Assembly (NCBI RefSeq): GCF_014280965.1
Contig: NZ_JACODZ010000007.1
Coordinates: 310,001-374,000, forward strand
Length of the DNA: 64,000 nt
From: Echinicola salinicaeni
Lineage (GTDB): Bacteria > Bacteroidota > Bacteroidia > Cytophagales > Cyclobacteriaceae
Direction: 5' to 3'
Shown here: one piece after another, positions 16,388 to 27,099 of the stretch
Layout: the number at the start of each line of letters is the position of its first letter
How positions within the stretch are numbered: position 1 is the first letter of the stretch
Translations under genes and position numbers: made by a program
Notes under the pieces: generated by a model
Database searches by the model: none
What the model was told of the DNA's origin: nothing
The model's input: only the letters and a program-made list of their open reading frames with translations

Positions 16388-17554
16388 ATGAATCAACGCA
16401 AACTTCGTATGGGCATGATCGGCGGAGGGCCCGGTTCCTTTATCGGGGCAGTTCACCGAATAGCTGCAAATATGGATGGTAAAATCGAATTGGTAGCTGG
16501 AGCTTTTAGCAGCAATGCAGAAAAATCAGCTGAAGCAGGTGCTGAACTTAACCTAGAAAACCACAGAATCTACCAATCCTATGATGAAATGTTCGAAAAG
16601 GAAAAGCAACTTCCAGAAGATCAAAGAATAGATTTCGTCAGCATCGTCACTCCCAACCATGTCCATTTCGACCCAAGCATAAAAGCGTTGAAAAATGGTT
16701 TCCATGTAGTCCTTGACAAACCCATGACACTGACTTATGAAGAAGCCAAAGAGCTCAATGGGGTAATTGAAGAAACAGGCCTTTTATTCTGCCTGACACA
16801 CACCTACACAGGATACCCAATGGTAAAAGAAGCCAGACAATTGGTAGCCAATGGAACCTTGGGCAATATCAGGAAAGTATATGTGGAATATCCACAAGGC
16901 TGGCTTTGGAAGGATTTCTCGGAAGATGAAAACAAACAAGCTGCTTGGAGAACTGACCCTAAAAGAAGTGGAGTTGCAGGATGTATGGGGGACATTGGCA
17001 CCCATGCCATGAACTTAGCGGAATATGTGAGTGGGCTTAAACTGGACAAGCTCTGCGCTGATTTAAACACCACACTTCCTGGACGTGTCTTGGATGATGA
17101 TGGAATTGTATTACTGAAGTTTGACAATGGAGCATCCGGGGTACTAATGGCTAGCCAAATTGCTACCGGAGCGGAAAACAACCTTAAAATCAGGGTATAT
17201 GGGGACAAGGCAGGCTTAGAATGGCAACAAGAAGATGCCAACAGCCTCATCATTAGACACCCTGAGCAACCTGACCAAATATACCGTACAGGAGCCAATA
17301 ATGCTTATCTTTCCTCCTATGCTTTAGCCAACAGCAGAACACCTGCCGGTCACCCAGAAGGATACCTTGAAGCCTTTGCCAACCATTACAGAAATTTCGC
17401 CAGAACACTTTTAGCCCAATCCAATGGACAGGAAGCTGAAAAAGAATGGTTAGATTTTCCAGGATCTGAAGATGGCCTACGAGGAATGGCATTCATAGAA
17501 CATGTGGTAAAAAGTGGCAAATCTGAGCAAAAATGGACTAAATTTGAATTATAA
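16388..17554 (+). CDS. Gfo/Idh/MocA-family NAD(P)-dependent oxidoreductase
   Basis: 388 residues, no signal, so cytosolic. N-terminal Rossmann domain: MGMIGGGPGSFIGAVHR (nucleotide loop), VSIVTPNHVHF, and VVLDKPMTLT, which carries the family's (E/D)KP lysine. The C-terminal sugar-binding domain carries GDIGTHAMNLAEY with the usual Asp and His of the active site. These enzymes oxidise or reduce a sugar hydroxyl. With a periplasmic GMC oxidase and DUF1080 protein in the same locus, reduction of an imported 3-keto sugar, or further oxidation, is a reasonable inference. It is first in the plus-strand half, divergent from the permease; 148 bases separate it from the next gene, so a second promoter there is possible. 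Confidence 0.93.
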   Translation: MNQRKLRMGMIGGGPGSFIGAVHRIAANMDGKIELVAGAFSSNAEKSAEAGAELNLENHRIYQSYDEMFEKEKQLPEDQRIDFVSIVTPNHVHFDPSIKALKNGFHVVLDKPMTLTYEEAKELNGVIEETGLLFCLTHTYTGYPMVKEARQLVANGTLGNIRKVYVEYPQGWLWKDFSEDENKQAAWRTDPKRSGVAGCMGDIGTHAMNLAEYVSGLKLDKLCADLNTTLPGRVLDDDGIVLLKFDNGASGVLMASQIATGAENNLKIRVYGDKAGLEWQQEDANSLIIRHPEQPDQIYRTGANNAYLSSYALANSRTPAGHPEGYLEAFANHYRNFARTLLAQSNGQEAEKEWLDFPGSEDGLRGMAFIEHVVKSGKSEQKWTKFEL

Positions 17555-17702
17555 TGCTTTTGGCAAAAACAACTCCAGTATAATTCTGCATTTTGAAGAC
17601 AAAAAATTTTAGAAAGCTTTAATAAAAATTCTAAAGGACTTAATTTGCAGGAATGCCATTTGCTAAAACGATTAATTATATAAACTTATAAAAACCTACC
17701 AT

Positions 17703-18755
17703 ATGAAAACCATCAAAGGCCCCGCCTTATTTATAGCACAGTTTGCAGATGATCAGGCCCCATTTAATAGTTTAAAAAGCATCAGTGAATGGGCCAGCAG
17801 TATTGGATACAAAGCCATACAAATTCCTTCTTGGGACAGTCGGTTCATCGATCTCCAAAAAGCCGCTGAAGACCAAGCTTACGCTGATGAGATCAAGAGC
17901 ACTGTTGAAAATGCGGGACTTGAGATTTCAGAACTGAGTACACACCTACAGGGACAACTAGTAGCAGTAAACCCTGCTTATAATGAATTATTCGATGCCT
18001 TTGCTCCAGATGAATTGAAAGGTGACCTAGCGGGCAAATCCGCATGGGCAAGTCAGCAACTAATGTATGCGGCCAAAGCTTCTAAAAACCTTGGCCTAAC
18101 AGCGCATGCTACTTTTAGCGGTGCATTAATGTGGCACACTGTTTACCCTTGGCCGCAACGTCCTGCAGGACTTGTTGAGGCGGGTTTTGATGAACTGGCA
18201 AAAAGGTGGCTACCAATATTAGACGAATTTGATAAAAATGGTGTAGATTTATGCTATGAATTGCATCCAGGTGAAGATTTGCATGATGGAGTGACTTTCG
18301 AAATGTTCCTTGAAAAAGTAAATCATCATCCTAGAGCAAATATCCTATATGATCCAAGCCACTTCTTATTACAGTGTTTGGATTATGTAGAATTTATCGA
18401 CTTCTATCACGATAGAATCAAAATGTTCCATGTTAAAGACGCTGAATTCAACCCAACCGGAAAACAAGGTGTATACGGCGGGTACCAAAGCTGGATCAAT
18501 AGAGCCGGAAGATTCCGTTCTTTAGGAGACGGACAAGTAGACTTCAATGCCATTTTCAGCAAACTGTCTCAATACGATTTTGACGGATGGGCAGTACTAG
18601 AGTGGGAATGTGCCATCAAACATCCAGAAGCTGGAGCCATCGAAGGCGCTAAATTTATCAGTGAAAAGATCATCAGAGTAACAGAAAAAACCTTTGATGA
18701 TTTTGCATCTGCCGGCACAGACGAAGCGCTGAACAAAAAAATATTAGGAATTTAA
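17703..18755 (+). CDS. Cytosolic sugar phosphate isomerase/epimerase-like TIM-barrel protein
   Basis: 350 residues and no export signal, unlike the two Tat-exported barrels in the opposite operon. Likely metal or catalytic residues sit in DLCYELHPGED (Glu), ILYDPSHF (Asp, His), MFHVKDAEF (His) and AVLEWECA (Glu). The C-terminal extension after about residue 310 is typical of a large subgroup that occurs beside Gfo/Idh oxidoreductases. The exact reaction is unknown; isomerisation or lyase action on a keto-sugar fits the context. It is followed after 29 bases by the cytochrome lipoprotein gene. Confidence 0.9.
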   Translation: MKTIKGPALFIAQFADDQAPFNSLKSISEWASSIGYKAIQIPSWDSRFIDLQKAAEDQAYADEIKSTVENAGLEISELSTHLQGQLVAVNPAYNELFDAFAPDELKGDLAGKSAWASQQLMYAAKASKNLGLTAHATFSGALMWHTVYPWPQRPAGLVEAGFDELAKRWLPILDEFDKNGVDLCYELHPGEDLHDGVTFEMFLEKVNHHPRANILYDPSHFLLQCLDYVEFIDFYHDRIKMFHVKDAEFNPTGKQGVYGGYQSWINRAGRFRSLGDGQVDFNAIFSKLSQYDFDGWAVLEWECAIKHPEAGAIEGAKFISEKIIRVTEKTFDDFASAGTDEALNKKILGI

Positions 18756-18784
18756 TTACATACCAAATCAAACCTATAGAATCA

Positions 18785-19207
18785 ATGAACATCAGCAAAT
18801 TAGCTAGCGCAGGCGCAATAGCTCTTGCAGGATTTGCCTACGCATGTGGAGGTGGATCAGACACAAAAACAGAAACTACTTCCACTCCAGCTGCGACTGC
18901 ACCTGAAAAGGAATTGAGTTTTGACGAAATGTACAAGGACAATCCTGATTATGTAAACGGATTAGCCTTGGTTAAGCAATCTGACTGTCCTAGCTGCCAC
19001 ATGGTAGAAAGAAAAATCGTTGGGCCGGCATACAAAGATGTAGCTGCCAAATATGAGAGTACAGAAGAAAACATTGCTACTTTGGCAGAACACGTAATCA
19101 AAGGAAACTCTGGTGTTTGGGGAGAAGTACCTATGCCTGCTCACCCTGGTCTATCAGAAGATGATGCCAAACAAATGGTAAAATACATTTTATTATTAAA
19201 AAAATAA
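18785..19207 (+). CDS. Monohaem c-type cytochrome lipoprotein
   Basis: 140 residues. The N-terminus (MNISKLASAGAIALAGFAYACGGG) is a signal ending in a lipobox Cys, so the protein is anchored in a membrane on the periplasmic side. After a Thr/Ala/Pro-rich linker comes a single cytochrome c domain with one haem motif, CPSCH in KQSDCPSCHMVERKIVGPAY. The Met of MPAHPGLSEDDAKQMVKYI is the probable sixth ligand. In this locus it is a natural electron acceptor for the GMC dehydrogenase, which in other bacteria uses a multihaem cytochrome subunit. It is followed immediately by a hairpin with a T-run. Confidence 0.93.
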   Translation: MNISKLASAGAIALAGFAYACGGGSDTKTETTSTPAATAPEKELSFDEMYKDNPDYVNGLALVKQSDCPSCHMVERKIVGPAYKDVAAKYESTEENIATLAEHVIKGNSGVWGEVPMPAHPGLSEDDAKQMVKYILLLKK

Positions 19208-19213
19208 ACCCAT

Positions 19214-19240
19214 AAAGGAGGGCTTAACGCCCTCCTTTTT
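19214..19240 (+). terminator. Intrinsic terminator or attenuator inside the plus-strand operon
   Basis: A perfect 10-bp GC-containing stem (AAAGGAGGGC with GCCCTCCTTT), loop TTAAC, followed by T residues. It begins 6 bases after the cytochrome stop and ends 12 bases before the ATG of the DUF1080 gene, leaving no room for a separate upstream promoter outside the hairpin. Confidence 0.85.
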
Positions 19241-19252
19241 ACCAATACCCCT

Positions 19253-20002
19253 ATGAAAAAAACCTTATTATCTCTATCAGCCCTTGCTATGCTAGCAACC
19301 ACAGCATGCGGTTCTGGCCAGAGCGACAAAAGCACTTCCAATACAGAAGAGAAGGTCAAAGTAGAAAACTCCTCTGATAAAAAAAGCGAAGGGGACTGGA
19401 CCGTTCTTTTTGATGGCTCCAATACTGACAGCTGGAAAACCTATAACAAAGCAACAATCGGTGAAGCCTGGAAAACAAAAGACGGTGTATTATACCTCGA
19501 CTCTTCTGTAAAAGAAGGCAGAGGTGACCTTGTCACAAAAGATGAATACAGTAATTTTCACCTTAAGCTTGACTGGAAAATCTCGGACAACGGTAACTCT
19601 GGAATCATGTTCATGGTACACGAAGATGAGCAATTCAGACACCCTTATGTTACAGGTCCTGAATACCAATTGTTGGATGATGAAGGTCACCCGGACGGCA
19701 AAAACTTAAAACACCGTACTGCTGACCTATATGACATGATCCAAGCTACAGAAGAAGCCTCCAATCCTGTTGGAGAATGGAACTCTACGGAAATCATCGT
19801 CAATGATGGTAAGCTAACGTTCAAATTAAATGGGATAACCACTGTGGAAACCACCATGTGGGATGAAAGCTGGAAAGCGCTTATCGCAGGAAGTAAATTT
19901 AAAAATGCAGAACATTTCGGTATCTATAAGAAAGGGAAAATCGCCCTTCAAGATCATGGGAATGATGTTTTCTTTAAAAACATAATGATCAAGGAATTGT
20001 AA
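19253..20002 (+). CDS. DUF1080 (3-keto-disaccharide hydrolase-like) lipoprotein
   Basis: 249 residues. Signal and lipobox: LSALAMLATTACGSG. The mature domain (about 50-249) is the concanavalin-like DUF1080 fold: WTVLFDGSNTDSWKTY, DWKISDNGNSGIMFMV, TGPEYQLLDDEGHPD, and the closing KIALQDHGNDVFFKNIMIKEL. Family members have been named 3-keto-disaccharide hydrolases, and some cleave glycosidic bonds next to a C3 ketone. The neighbouring GMC and Gfo/Idh genes support that type of pathway. Anchored outside the inner membrane, it would act on the product of the GMC enzyme. Expression depends on reading through the preceding hairpin. Confidence 0.92.
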   Translation: MKKTLLSLSALAMLATTACGSGQSDKSTSNTEEKVKVENSSDKKSEGDWTVLFDGSNTDSWKTYNKATIGEAWKTKDGVLYLDSSVKEGRGDLVTKDEYSNFHLKLDWKISDNGNSGIMFMVHEDEQFRHPYVTGPEYQLLDDEGHPDGKNLKHRTADLYDMIQATEEASNPVGEWNSTEIIVNDGKLTFKLNGITTVETTMWDESWKALIAGSKFKNAEHFGIYKKGKIALQDHGNDVFFKNIMIKEL

Positions 20003-20023
20003 TAACAAGATCGAGAACCTATG

Positions 20024-20049
20024 AAAAGCTGGCAAATGCCAGCTTTTTT
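20024..20049 (+). terminator. Terminator of the plus-strand sugar oxidation operon
   Basis: The hairpin AAAAGCTGGC/GCCAGCTTTT with a short AAAT loop is followed by a T-run, 21 bases after the DUF1080 stop. Confidence 0.92.
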
Positions 20050-20079
20050 TATTCACCCTGTCTATTATGCAATCATTAA

Positions 20080-20111
20080 AAAAGGCCATACACAGAAGCG
20101 TATGGCCTTTT
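20080..20111 (-). terminator. Terminator of the isocitrate dehydrogenase gene
   Basis: A perfect 12-bp stem (AAAAGGCCATAC with GTATGGCCTTTT) and an 8-base loop, with a run of T on the minus strand, 19 bases after the icd stop. Confidence 0.92.
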
Positions 20112-20130
20112 ACTATTTAGATAATATATC

Positions 20131-22725
<2,595 letters not shown>

Positions 22726-23547
22726 TCAATAACTCTCTTTATCATTGGGAAAATCTTCAGACTTCACATCTTGGATAAAACTTCCCACCGCCTCAGTCAT
22801 GATTCCTCGCAAATCGGCATACTGCCTTAAAAAACGGGGCTTAAACTCCTGCGTAATCCCCAACATATCATGAACTACCAACACCTGTCCATCCACATAC
22901 GGACCAGCACCGATACCTATGACAGGTATGGACACAGTCTCCGCTACTCGCTTCGCCAAAGCCGCGGGGATCTTCTCCAATACGATGGCAAAGCAGCCAC
23001 ACTCCTCCAAAACCTTTGCATCAGAAATCAGCTTTTCTGCCTCATCTTCCTCTTTGGCACGCACCGTATAAGTCCCAAACTTGTATATGGATTGTGGAGT
23101 CAAGCCCAAGTGCCCCATCACAGGCACTCCAGCACTCAAAATCCTTACCACAGACTCTTTTATTTCGGCACCACCTTCTACTTTCACAGCATGTGCTCCA
23201 GATTCCTTCATAATCCGGATGGTTGACCGTAATGCCTCCGAGGAATTACCTTGGTAGGAGCCAAAAGGTATATCCACCACCACAAACGAGCGTTTAACAG
23301 CCCTTACCACTGAAGAAGCATGATAAATCATTTGGTCAAGCGTGATCGGGAGGGTGGTTTCATGCCCCGCCATTACATTGGAGGCGGAATCCCCAACCAG
23401 GATAATATCGATTCCAGCAGCATCTAATATGCCCGCCATGGAAAAATCATATGCCGTCAACATGGAGATTTTCTCTCCACGATTTTTCATTTCCTGAAGC
23501 ACATGAGTGGTGATTCTCTTAATATTCGAAGACTGATGGACAGACAT
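22726..23547 (-). CDS. panB: 3-Methyl-2-oxobutanoate hydroxymethyltransferase
   Basis: 273 residues, usual length. It transfers a hydroxymethyl group from methylene-tetrahydrofolate to 2-oxoisovalerate to make ketopantoate, the first step of pantothenate synthesis. Seen: [14 protein letters not shown], the Mg-binding [29 protein letters not shown], the catalytic Glu in IVLEKIP, and [25 protein letters not shown]. It starts 9 bases after a phosphoribosyltransferase gene, so the two are probably co-transcribed although they belong to different pathways. No panC or panD is adjacent. Confidence 0.97.
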   Translation of the reverse strand: MSVHQSSNIKRITTHVLQEMKNRGEKISMLTAYDFSMAGILDAAGIDIILVGDSASNVMAGHETTLPITLDQMIYHASSVVRAVKRSFVVVDIPFGSYQGNSSEALRSTIRIMKESGAHAVKVEGGAEIKESVVRILSAGVPVMGHLGLTPQSIYKFGTYTVRAKEEDEAEKLISDAKVLEECGCFAIVLEKIPAALAKRVAETVSIPVIGIGAGPYVDGQVLVVHDMLGITQEFKPRFLRQYADLRGIMTEAVGSFIQDVKSEDFPNDKESY

Positions 23548-23556
23548 AACAGTGGG

Positions 23557-24060
23557 TTATTGTAAATAAACGGTAGAGCCCTCCTCAGAAAGGTTCACGA
23601 CAATATTTTCACTAAGGGTGGTGGCCAATTCATAGCCAGTATAATCAGCAGCAATAGGAAAAAGCTTATGACTTCTGTTTACCAAGACTGCTACTTCTAT
23701 TTTTTTGACTTCGTATTTCAAAAACGGATCTATCGCATAAGTCAATGTCCTTGCAGAATTAAGTACATCATCCACCACGATTAGACTCTTGTTTTTAAAA
23801 TCAAATTCCTCAGACAGTTCCACAGGAGGCTGAACCTTGGTAAACTTATCAATGGTAATCATCATTTTCTTCACTTTAATAGTGGAGATCTCTTTTACCT
23901 TTTCAGCTAGCAAACCAGCAAATACATAGCCCATTCCTGATATACCTGCAAAAATAATTTCTTCCTCCCCCACATTTCTCTCATATATTTCAAAAGCTAT
24001 CCTTGTAATTTTCTGTTGGATTTGCTTATGGTTCAGTACCAATGTTTTGATTTCGCTCAT
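23557..24060 (-). CDS. Phosphoribosyltransferase-fold protein, PyrR-like
   Basis: 167 residues with the type I phosphoribosyltransferase fold. The PRPP-binding motif is SLIVVDDVLNSARTLTYAI. The following AVLVNRSHKLFPIAADYTGYELATTLSENI closely resembles the C-terminal part of PyrR (uracil phosphoribosyltransferase/attenuator protein). PyrR in Gram-positives binds pyr mRNA; whether the Bacteroidota protein does is unknown, and no pyr gene follows it here (panB does). pyrF and pyrD occur 22 and 27 kb away. It may have enzyme activity only. Confidence 0.8.
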   Translation of the reverse strand: MSEIKTLVLNHKQIQQKITRIAFEIYERNVGEEEIIFAGISGMGYVFAGLLAEKVKEISTIKVKKMMITIDKFTKVQPPVELSEEFDFKNKSLIVVDDVLNSARTLTYAIDPFLKYEVKKIEVAVLVNRSHKLFPIAADYTGYELATTLSENIVVNLSEEGSTVYLQ

Positions 24061-24193
24061 GTTTGTATCTTCAAACTGTTTGATAGCCGAAAATTAGCTC
24101 AAATGCCAATGGATTCAAAGATTTGAATATGATAAAATCTATTTCATCTCATCCAAAATGATTAATTCACTATCGACTTATACCTTATATTCA

Positions 24194-25123
24194 TCAACGA
24201 TGAGAATCTTCCTCATGCATAATTTTCACATAACTATCATAACGATATGGATGGATATATCCCTCCTCCAACACTTCCAAAACTTTACAGCCGGGCTCAG
24301 TAAGGTGCTTACAGTTATTGTACTTACACTGGCCTAAATATTTCCTCATTTCAACAAAATAATGAGAAAGCTCTTCATCATCAATGTCCAAAATTCCAAA
24401 CTCTTTAATCCCTGGAGTATCTATCAAGTACCCGCCTCCTTTAACAGGAAACATTTCAGCAAATGTGGTGGTATGGACTCCCTTTGAAGTAAAATTGGAA
24501 ATTTCTTTGGTGGATTGCTGAGCGTTGGGAATTAGCCTATTCAAAATAGTAGATTTGCCTACACCAGAATGTCCGGAAAGCAAGGTAGTTTTACCTTGAA
24601 GCTTCCCCAAAAACTCCTTTTCCAACTCCTCATCATTTAAAGCTGAAATTTCCAATACAGGATAGCCCAATGGCTCATAAATTTCATGGATATCTTGCAA
24701 AAACTCTTTATCCTTTGCCTTAGATATCAAATCCATCTTATTGACAACAATGGTAGTGGGAATCCTAAAACTTTCTGTACTGACTATAAATCGATCAATA
24801 AACCCCAAAGAAGTTCTAGGTTGCATGAGTGTAATCACCAGAAATGCTTGATCGATATTGGAAGCCAAAATATGGGAAAAATTAGTTTTCCTTGTGGACT
24901 TCCTAATAATATAATTCTCTCGGGGCAGGATTTCTGCGATTACTGCTGTATCCTGATTTTCCTCTTTTTCCAAAGAGACATAATCTCCCACAGCAATTGG
25001 GTTCGTCAACTTCAAATCACTTTGTTTAAATTTCCCCCTTAGCCTCGCCTGAATATATTCACCATCCAGCTCAACTGTATACCAGCTACCCGTCGATCGG
25101 ATTACCCTTCCTTTATTATTCAT
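24194..25123 (-). CDS. rsgA: Ribosome small-subunit-dependent GTPase A
   Basis: 309 residues. Order: OB-fold (1-70, RVIRSTGSWYTVELDGEYIQARLRGK), a circularly permuted GTPase with TIVVNKMDL (G4) before LLSGHSGVGKSTILN (G1), TTFAEMF and IDTPGIKEFG (G3), then a zinc finger (GQCKYNNCKHLTEPGCKV). This is the RsgA/YjeQ late maturation factor for the 30S subunit. Its start overlaps the stop of waaA by 8 bases (ATGAATAA), so the two genes are translationally coupled. Confidence 0.97.
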   Translation of the reverse strand: MNNKGRVIRSTGSWYTVELDGEYIQARLRGKFKQSDLKLTNPIAVGDYVSLEKEENQDTAVIAEILPRENYIIRKSTRKTNFSHILASNIDQAFLVITLMQPRTSLGFIDRFIVSTESFRIPTTIVVNKMDLISKAKDKEFLQDIHEIYEPLGYPVLEISALNDEELEKEFLGKLQGKTTLLSGHSGVGKSTILNRLIPNAQQSTKEISNFTSKGVHTTTFAEMFPVKGGGYLIDTPGIKEFGILDIDDEELSHYFVEMRKYLGQCKYNNCKHLTEPGCKVLEVLEEGYIHPYRYDSYVKIMHEEDSHR

Positions 25124-26366
25124 TGAATGATTTTTTCACACCATCGATGATTTTCTGAGCACTTCCCAGATTTTCCATCACCAAAACATCAGCAGATTCT
25201 ACTGCTTTTTTATATGCATTAACCGCTTCCAAATCTACCAATATTTTCTCAAATGAGGCTGCATCCTCTACTTCAAATCCACAGCCTGCCCCTTGACTGA
25301 TAACCGCCTCGGGAAACTTACTGACCTTCCTCAACTTTCCGAAAATTACCGGAACTCTAAAAGCCAAAGGCTCTAAAATATTATGTAAGCCCTTTCCAAA
25401 GGCACCACCAACATATGCGATATGGGCAAATTGATAAAGAGAAGATAGCATACCGACATTATCGATAAATAGCACAGCTTGCTCTCCCTGTCCAGCTTCA
25501 TCAATCTTTGAATACTTAATGCTTGACTTATTAATCGCTTTTGACCATTTATCGACCACTTTTTCATCAATATCATGAGGCGCTATGATGTATTTATATT
25601 GAGAATACTTATTGATAAATGGAATGATCAATTCCATATCTTCTTGCCAGGCACTTCCTATGACAATAACAGGAGTTCCCTTTACAAATCCCTCCAGCTC
25701 AGGAAACTTTTTGGGGCTTTCACTGATTGCTTGAACATTATCAAACCTAGTATCCCCAGCAATGGAAACTTGTTCTATTCCAATTTTTCTCAACAAACTT
25801 AATGTATACTGATTTTGGGTAAAAATATGATCAAATGAATTCAATACCTCCCTAAAAAACCCGCCATAAGACTGAAAATAAACCTGCTCCTTTCGCATAG
25901 AAGCAGAAAATAAAAACAGGGGAATCTTGCGCTTTTTAGCCTCCAGAATATAATTGGCCCATAAATCATACTTTACAAAGAAAATCATCTGGGGCTTCAC
26001 AATGTCTAAAAACTGCTGAACATTTGACTTGGTATCAAAGGGCAAATAAGTAATCAAATCTACATTGGCCTGAGCCTTCTTTATTACATTCTCATAGCCA
26101 CTGGGACTAAAAAAAGTCACCAATACAGCACTATCGAAATATGTTTTTTTCACGGCAGCAATAACAGGCTTTGCTTGCTCATACTCCCCTAAAGAAGCCA
26201 CATGAAACCATATTATCTTGCCCGAAAATCCCTCTCTAAAAGTCTTGAGCTGATCAATAACGCCCTCTCTTCCCTTTACTAATCTAGCCAACTTGGACTT
26301 CCCTCCTTTAGTCAACCGCAACATCCCGGACATTGCCCAAACAGAAAAATCATATAACACCTTCAT
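25116..26366 (-). CDS. waaA: 3-Deoxy-D-manno-octulosonic acid transferase
   Basis: 416 residues from ATG at 26366; a TTG five codons upstream is possible but less likely. GT30 family, adding Kdo to lipid A precursor at the inner membrane. Seen: an N-terminal hydrophobic stretch (LYDFSVWAMSGM), IIWFHVASLGEYEQAKPVI with the catalytic Glu of GT30, LVTFFSPSGYE, FFVKYDLWANYI, VIGSAWQEDMELI, and FIDNVGMLSSLYQFAHIAYVGGAFGKGLHNILEPLAF, the nucleotide-sugar side. It is upstream of and overlapping rsgA. Confidence 0.94.
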   Translation of the reverse strand: MKVLYDFSVWAMSGMLRLTKGGKSKLARLVKGREGVIDQLKTFREGFSGKIIWFHVASLGEYEQAKPVIAAVKKTYFDSAVLVTFFSPSGYENVIKKAQANVDLITYLPFDTKSNVQQFLDIVKPQMIFFVKYDLWANYILEAKKRKIPLFLFSASMRKEQVYFQSYGGFFREVLNSFDHIFTQNQYTLSLLRKIGIEQVSIAGDTRFDNVQAISESPKKFPELEGFVKGTPVIVIGSAWQEDMELIIPFINKYSQYKYIIAPHDIDEKVVDKWSKAINKSSIKYSKIDEAGQGEQAVLFIDNVGMLSSLYQFAHIAYVGGAFGKGLHNILEPLAFRVPVIFGKLRKVSKFPEAVISQGAGCGFEVEDAASFEKILVDLEAVNAYKKAVESADVLVMENLGSAQKIIDGVKKSFNE

Positions 26367-26468
26367 GCCCAAAATTAACAAGATCGGAACAAACCTCCTT
26401 CATTATCCCTCAATTAAAAAGCCTTACAACCATCCTGTAAAGCTCCTTCTTTGATCATTCTTCCAAAA

Positions 26469-26981
26469 TCACTCTAACCATTCGATGATTTTCAAGTTAA
26501 AACCAAAAAAGCAATCATCAACACAGTTTTCTGGCACATACCCGCAGCTCTTAACCAGTCCATTATCAAATTCGGTGAAATAAATTGTATTTGATTTTTG
26601 ATCTACTGTCAGGTACTCATCCTTACAAACATCATAAAGCATATCCAAGGTAAGTGGATCGGCTCCGTTATCATCAGCCCCAATTTCTTCACCTTCTTCC
26701 ACATAGCTATACACCAATTCCTTACCGCCATCATCTTTTAAATTATAACTTTCAAACGCTCTTTTTGTGACCAAGCCATCTATTACGGTAATGGTGGTAA
26801 TCGAACTATAACCTGTCCATGAAGAAGTACTTACTTGATAACGATAGGATTCATCGTTCTGATTTTTAAGAACTTGCCAATTTCTTTCACTTTTCTCAAA
26901 TTGATTTTGCTGGTCATTACCATCACAAGAAAGAAGAAACAAGGCAAATAAAATGGAGGTAGTAATTTTGAAAGCATTCAT
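26469..26981 (-). CDS. Lipoprotein of unknown function (DUF6174-like)
   Basis: 170 residues. The signal ends in a clear lipobox (FALFLLSCDGN), so it is a lipoprotein facing the periplasm. The mature part has WQVLKNQNDESYRYQVSTSSWTGY, then a beta-rich segment with TITVIDGLVTKRAFESYN, and several Cys near the C-terminus (DVCKDEY, KSCGYVPENCVDDCFFGF). The pattern W..Y.Y...V.DG.V resembles the DUF6174 family, but I hold that loosely. It lies between the peroxiredoxin terminator and waaA, with 102 bases before waaA. No function is proposed. Confidence 0.7.
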   Translation of the reverse strand: MNAFKITTSILFALFLLSCDGNDQQNQFEKSERNWQVLKNQNDESYRYQVSTSSWTGYSSITTITVIDGLVTKRAFESYNLKDDGGKELVYSYVEEGEEIGADDNGADPLTLDMLYDVCKDEYLTVDQKSNTIYFTEFDNGLVKSCGYVPENCVDDCFFGFNLKIIEWLE

Positions 26982-27049
26982 CTTGAAATTGTTTAGTTAA
27001 AAATATACGCTCTACTAGGACGCAATAAATTCAAAAATTGCTACAAAAA

Positions 27050-27073
27050 AAGCCCCGGAAAATTTCCAGGGCT
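27050..27073 (-). terminator. Terminator of the perR-peroxiredoxin operon
   Basis: A stem of AGCCCcGGAAA with TTTCCaGGGCT (one mismatch) is followed on the minus strand by at least seven T residues, 27 bases after the peroxiredoxin stop. Confidence 0.88.
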
Positions 27074-27099
27074 TCATTATTGAAATTCTTCTCTAAGAA

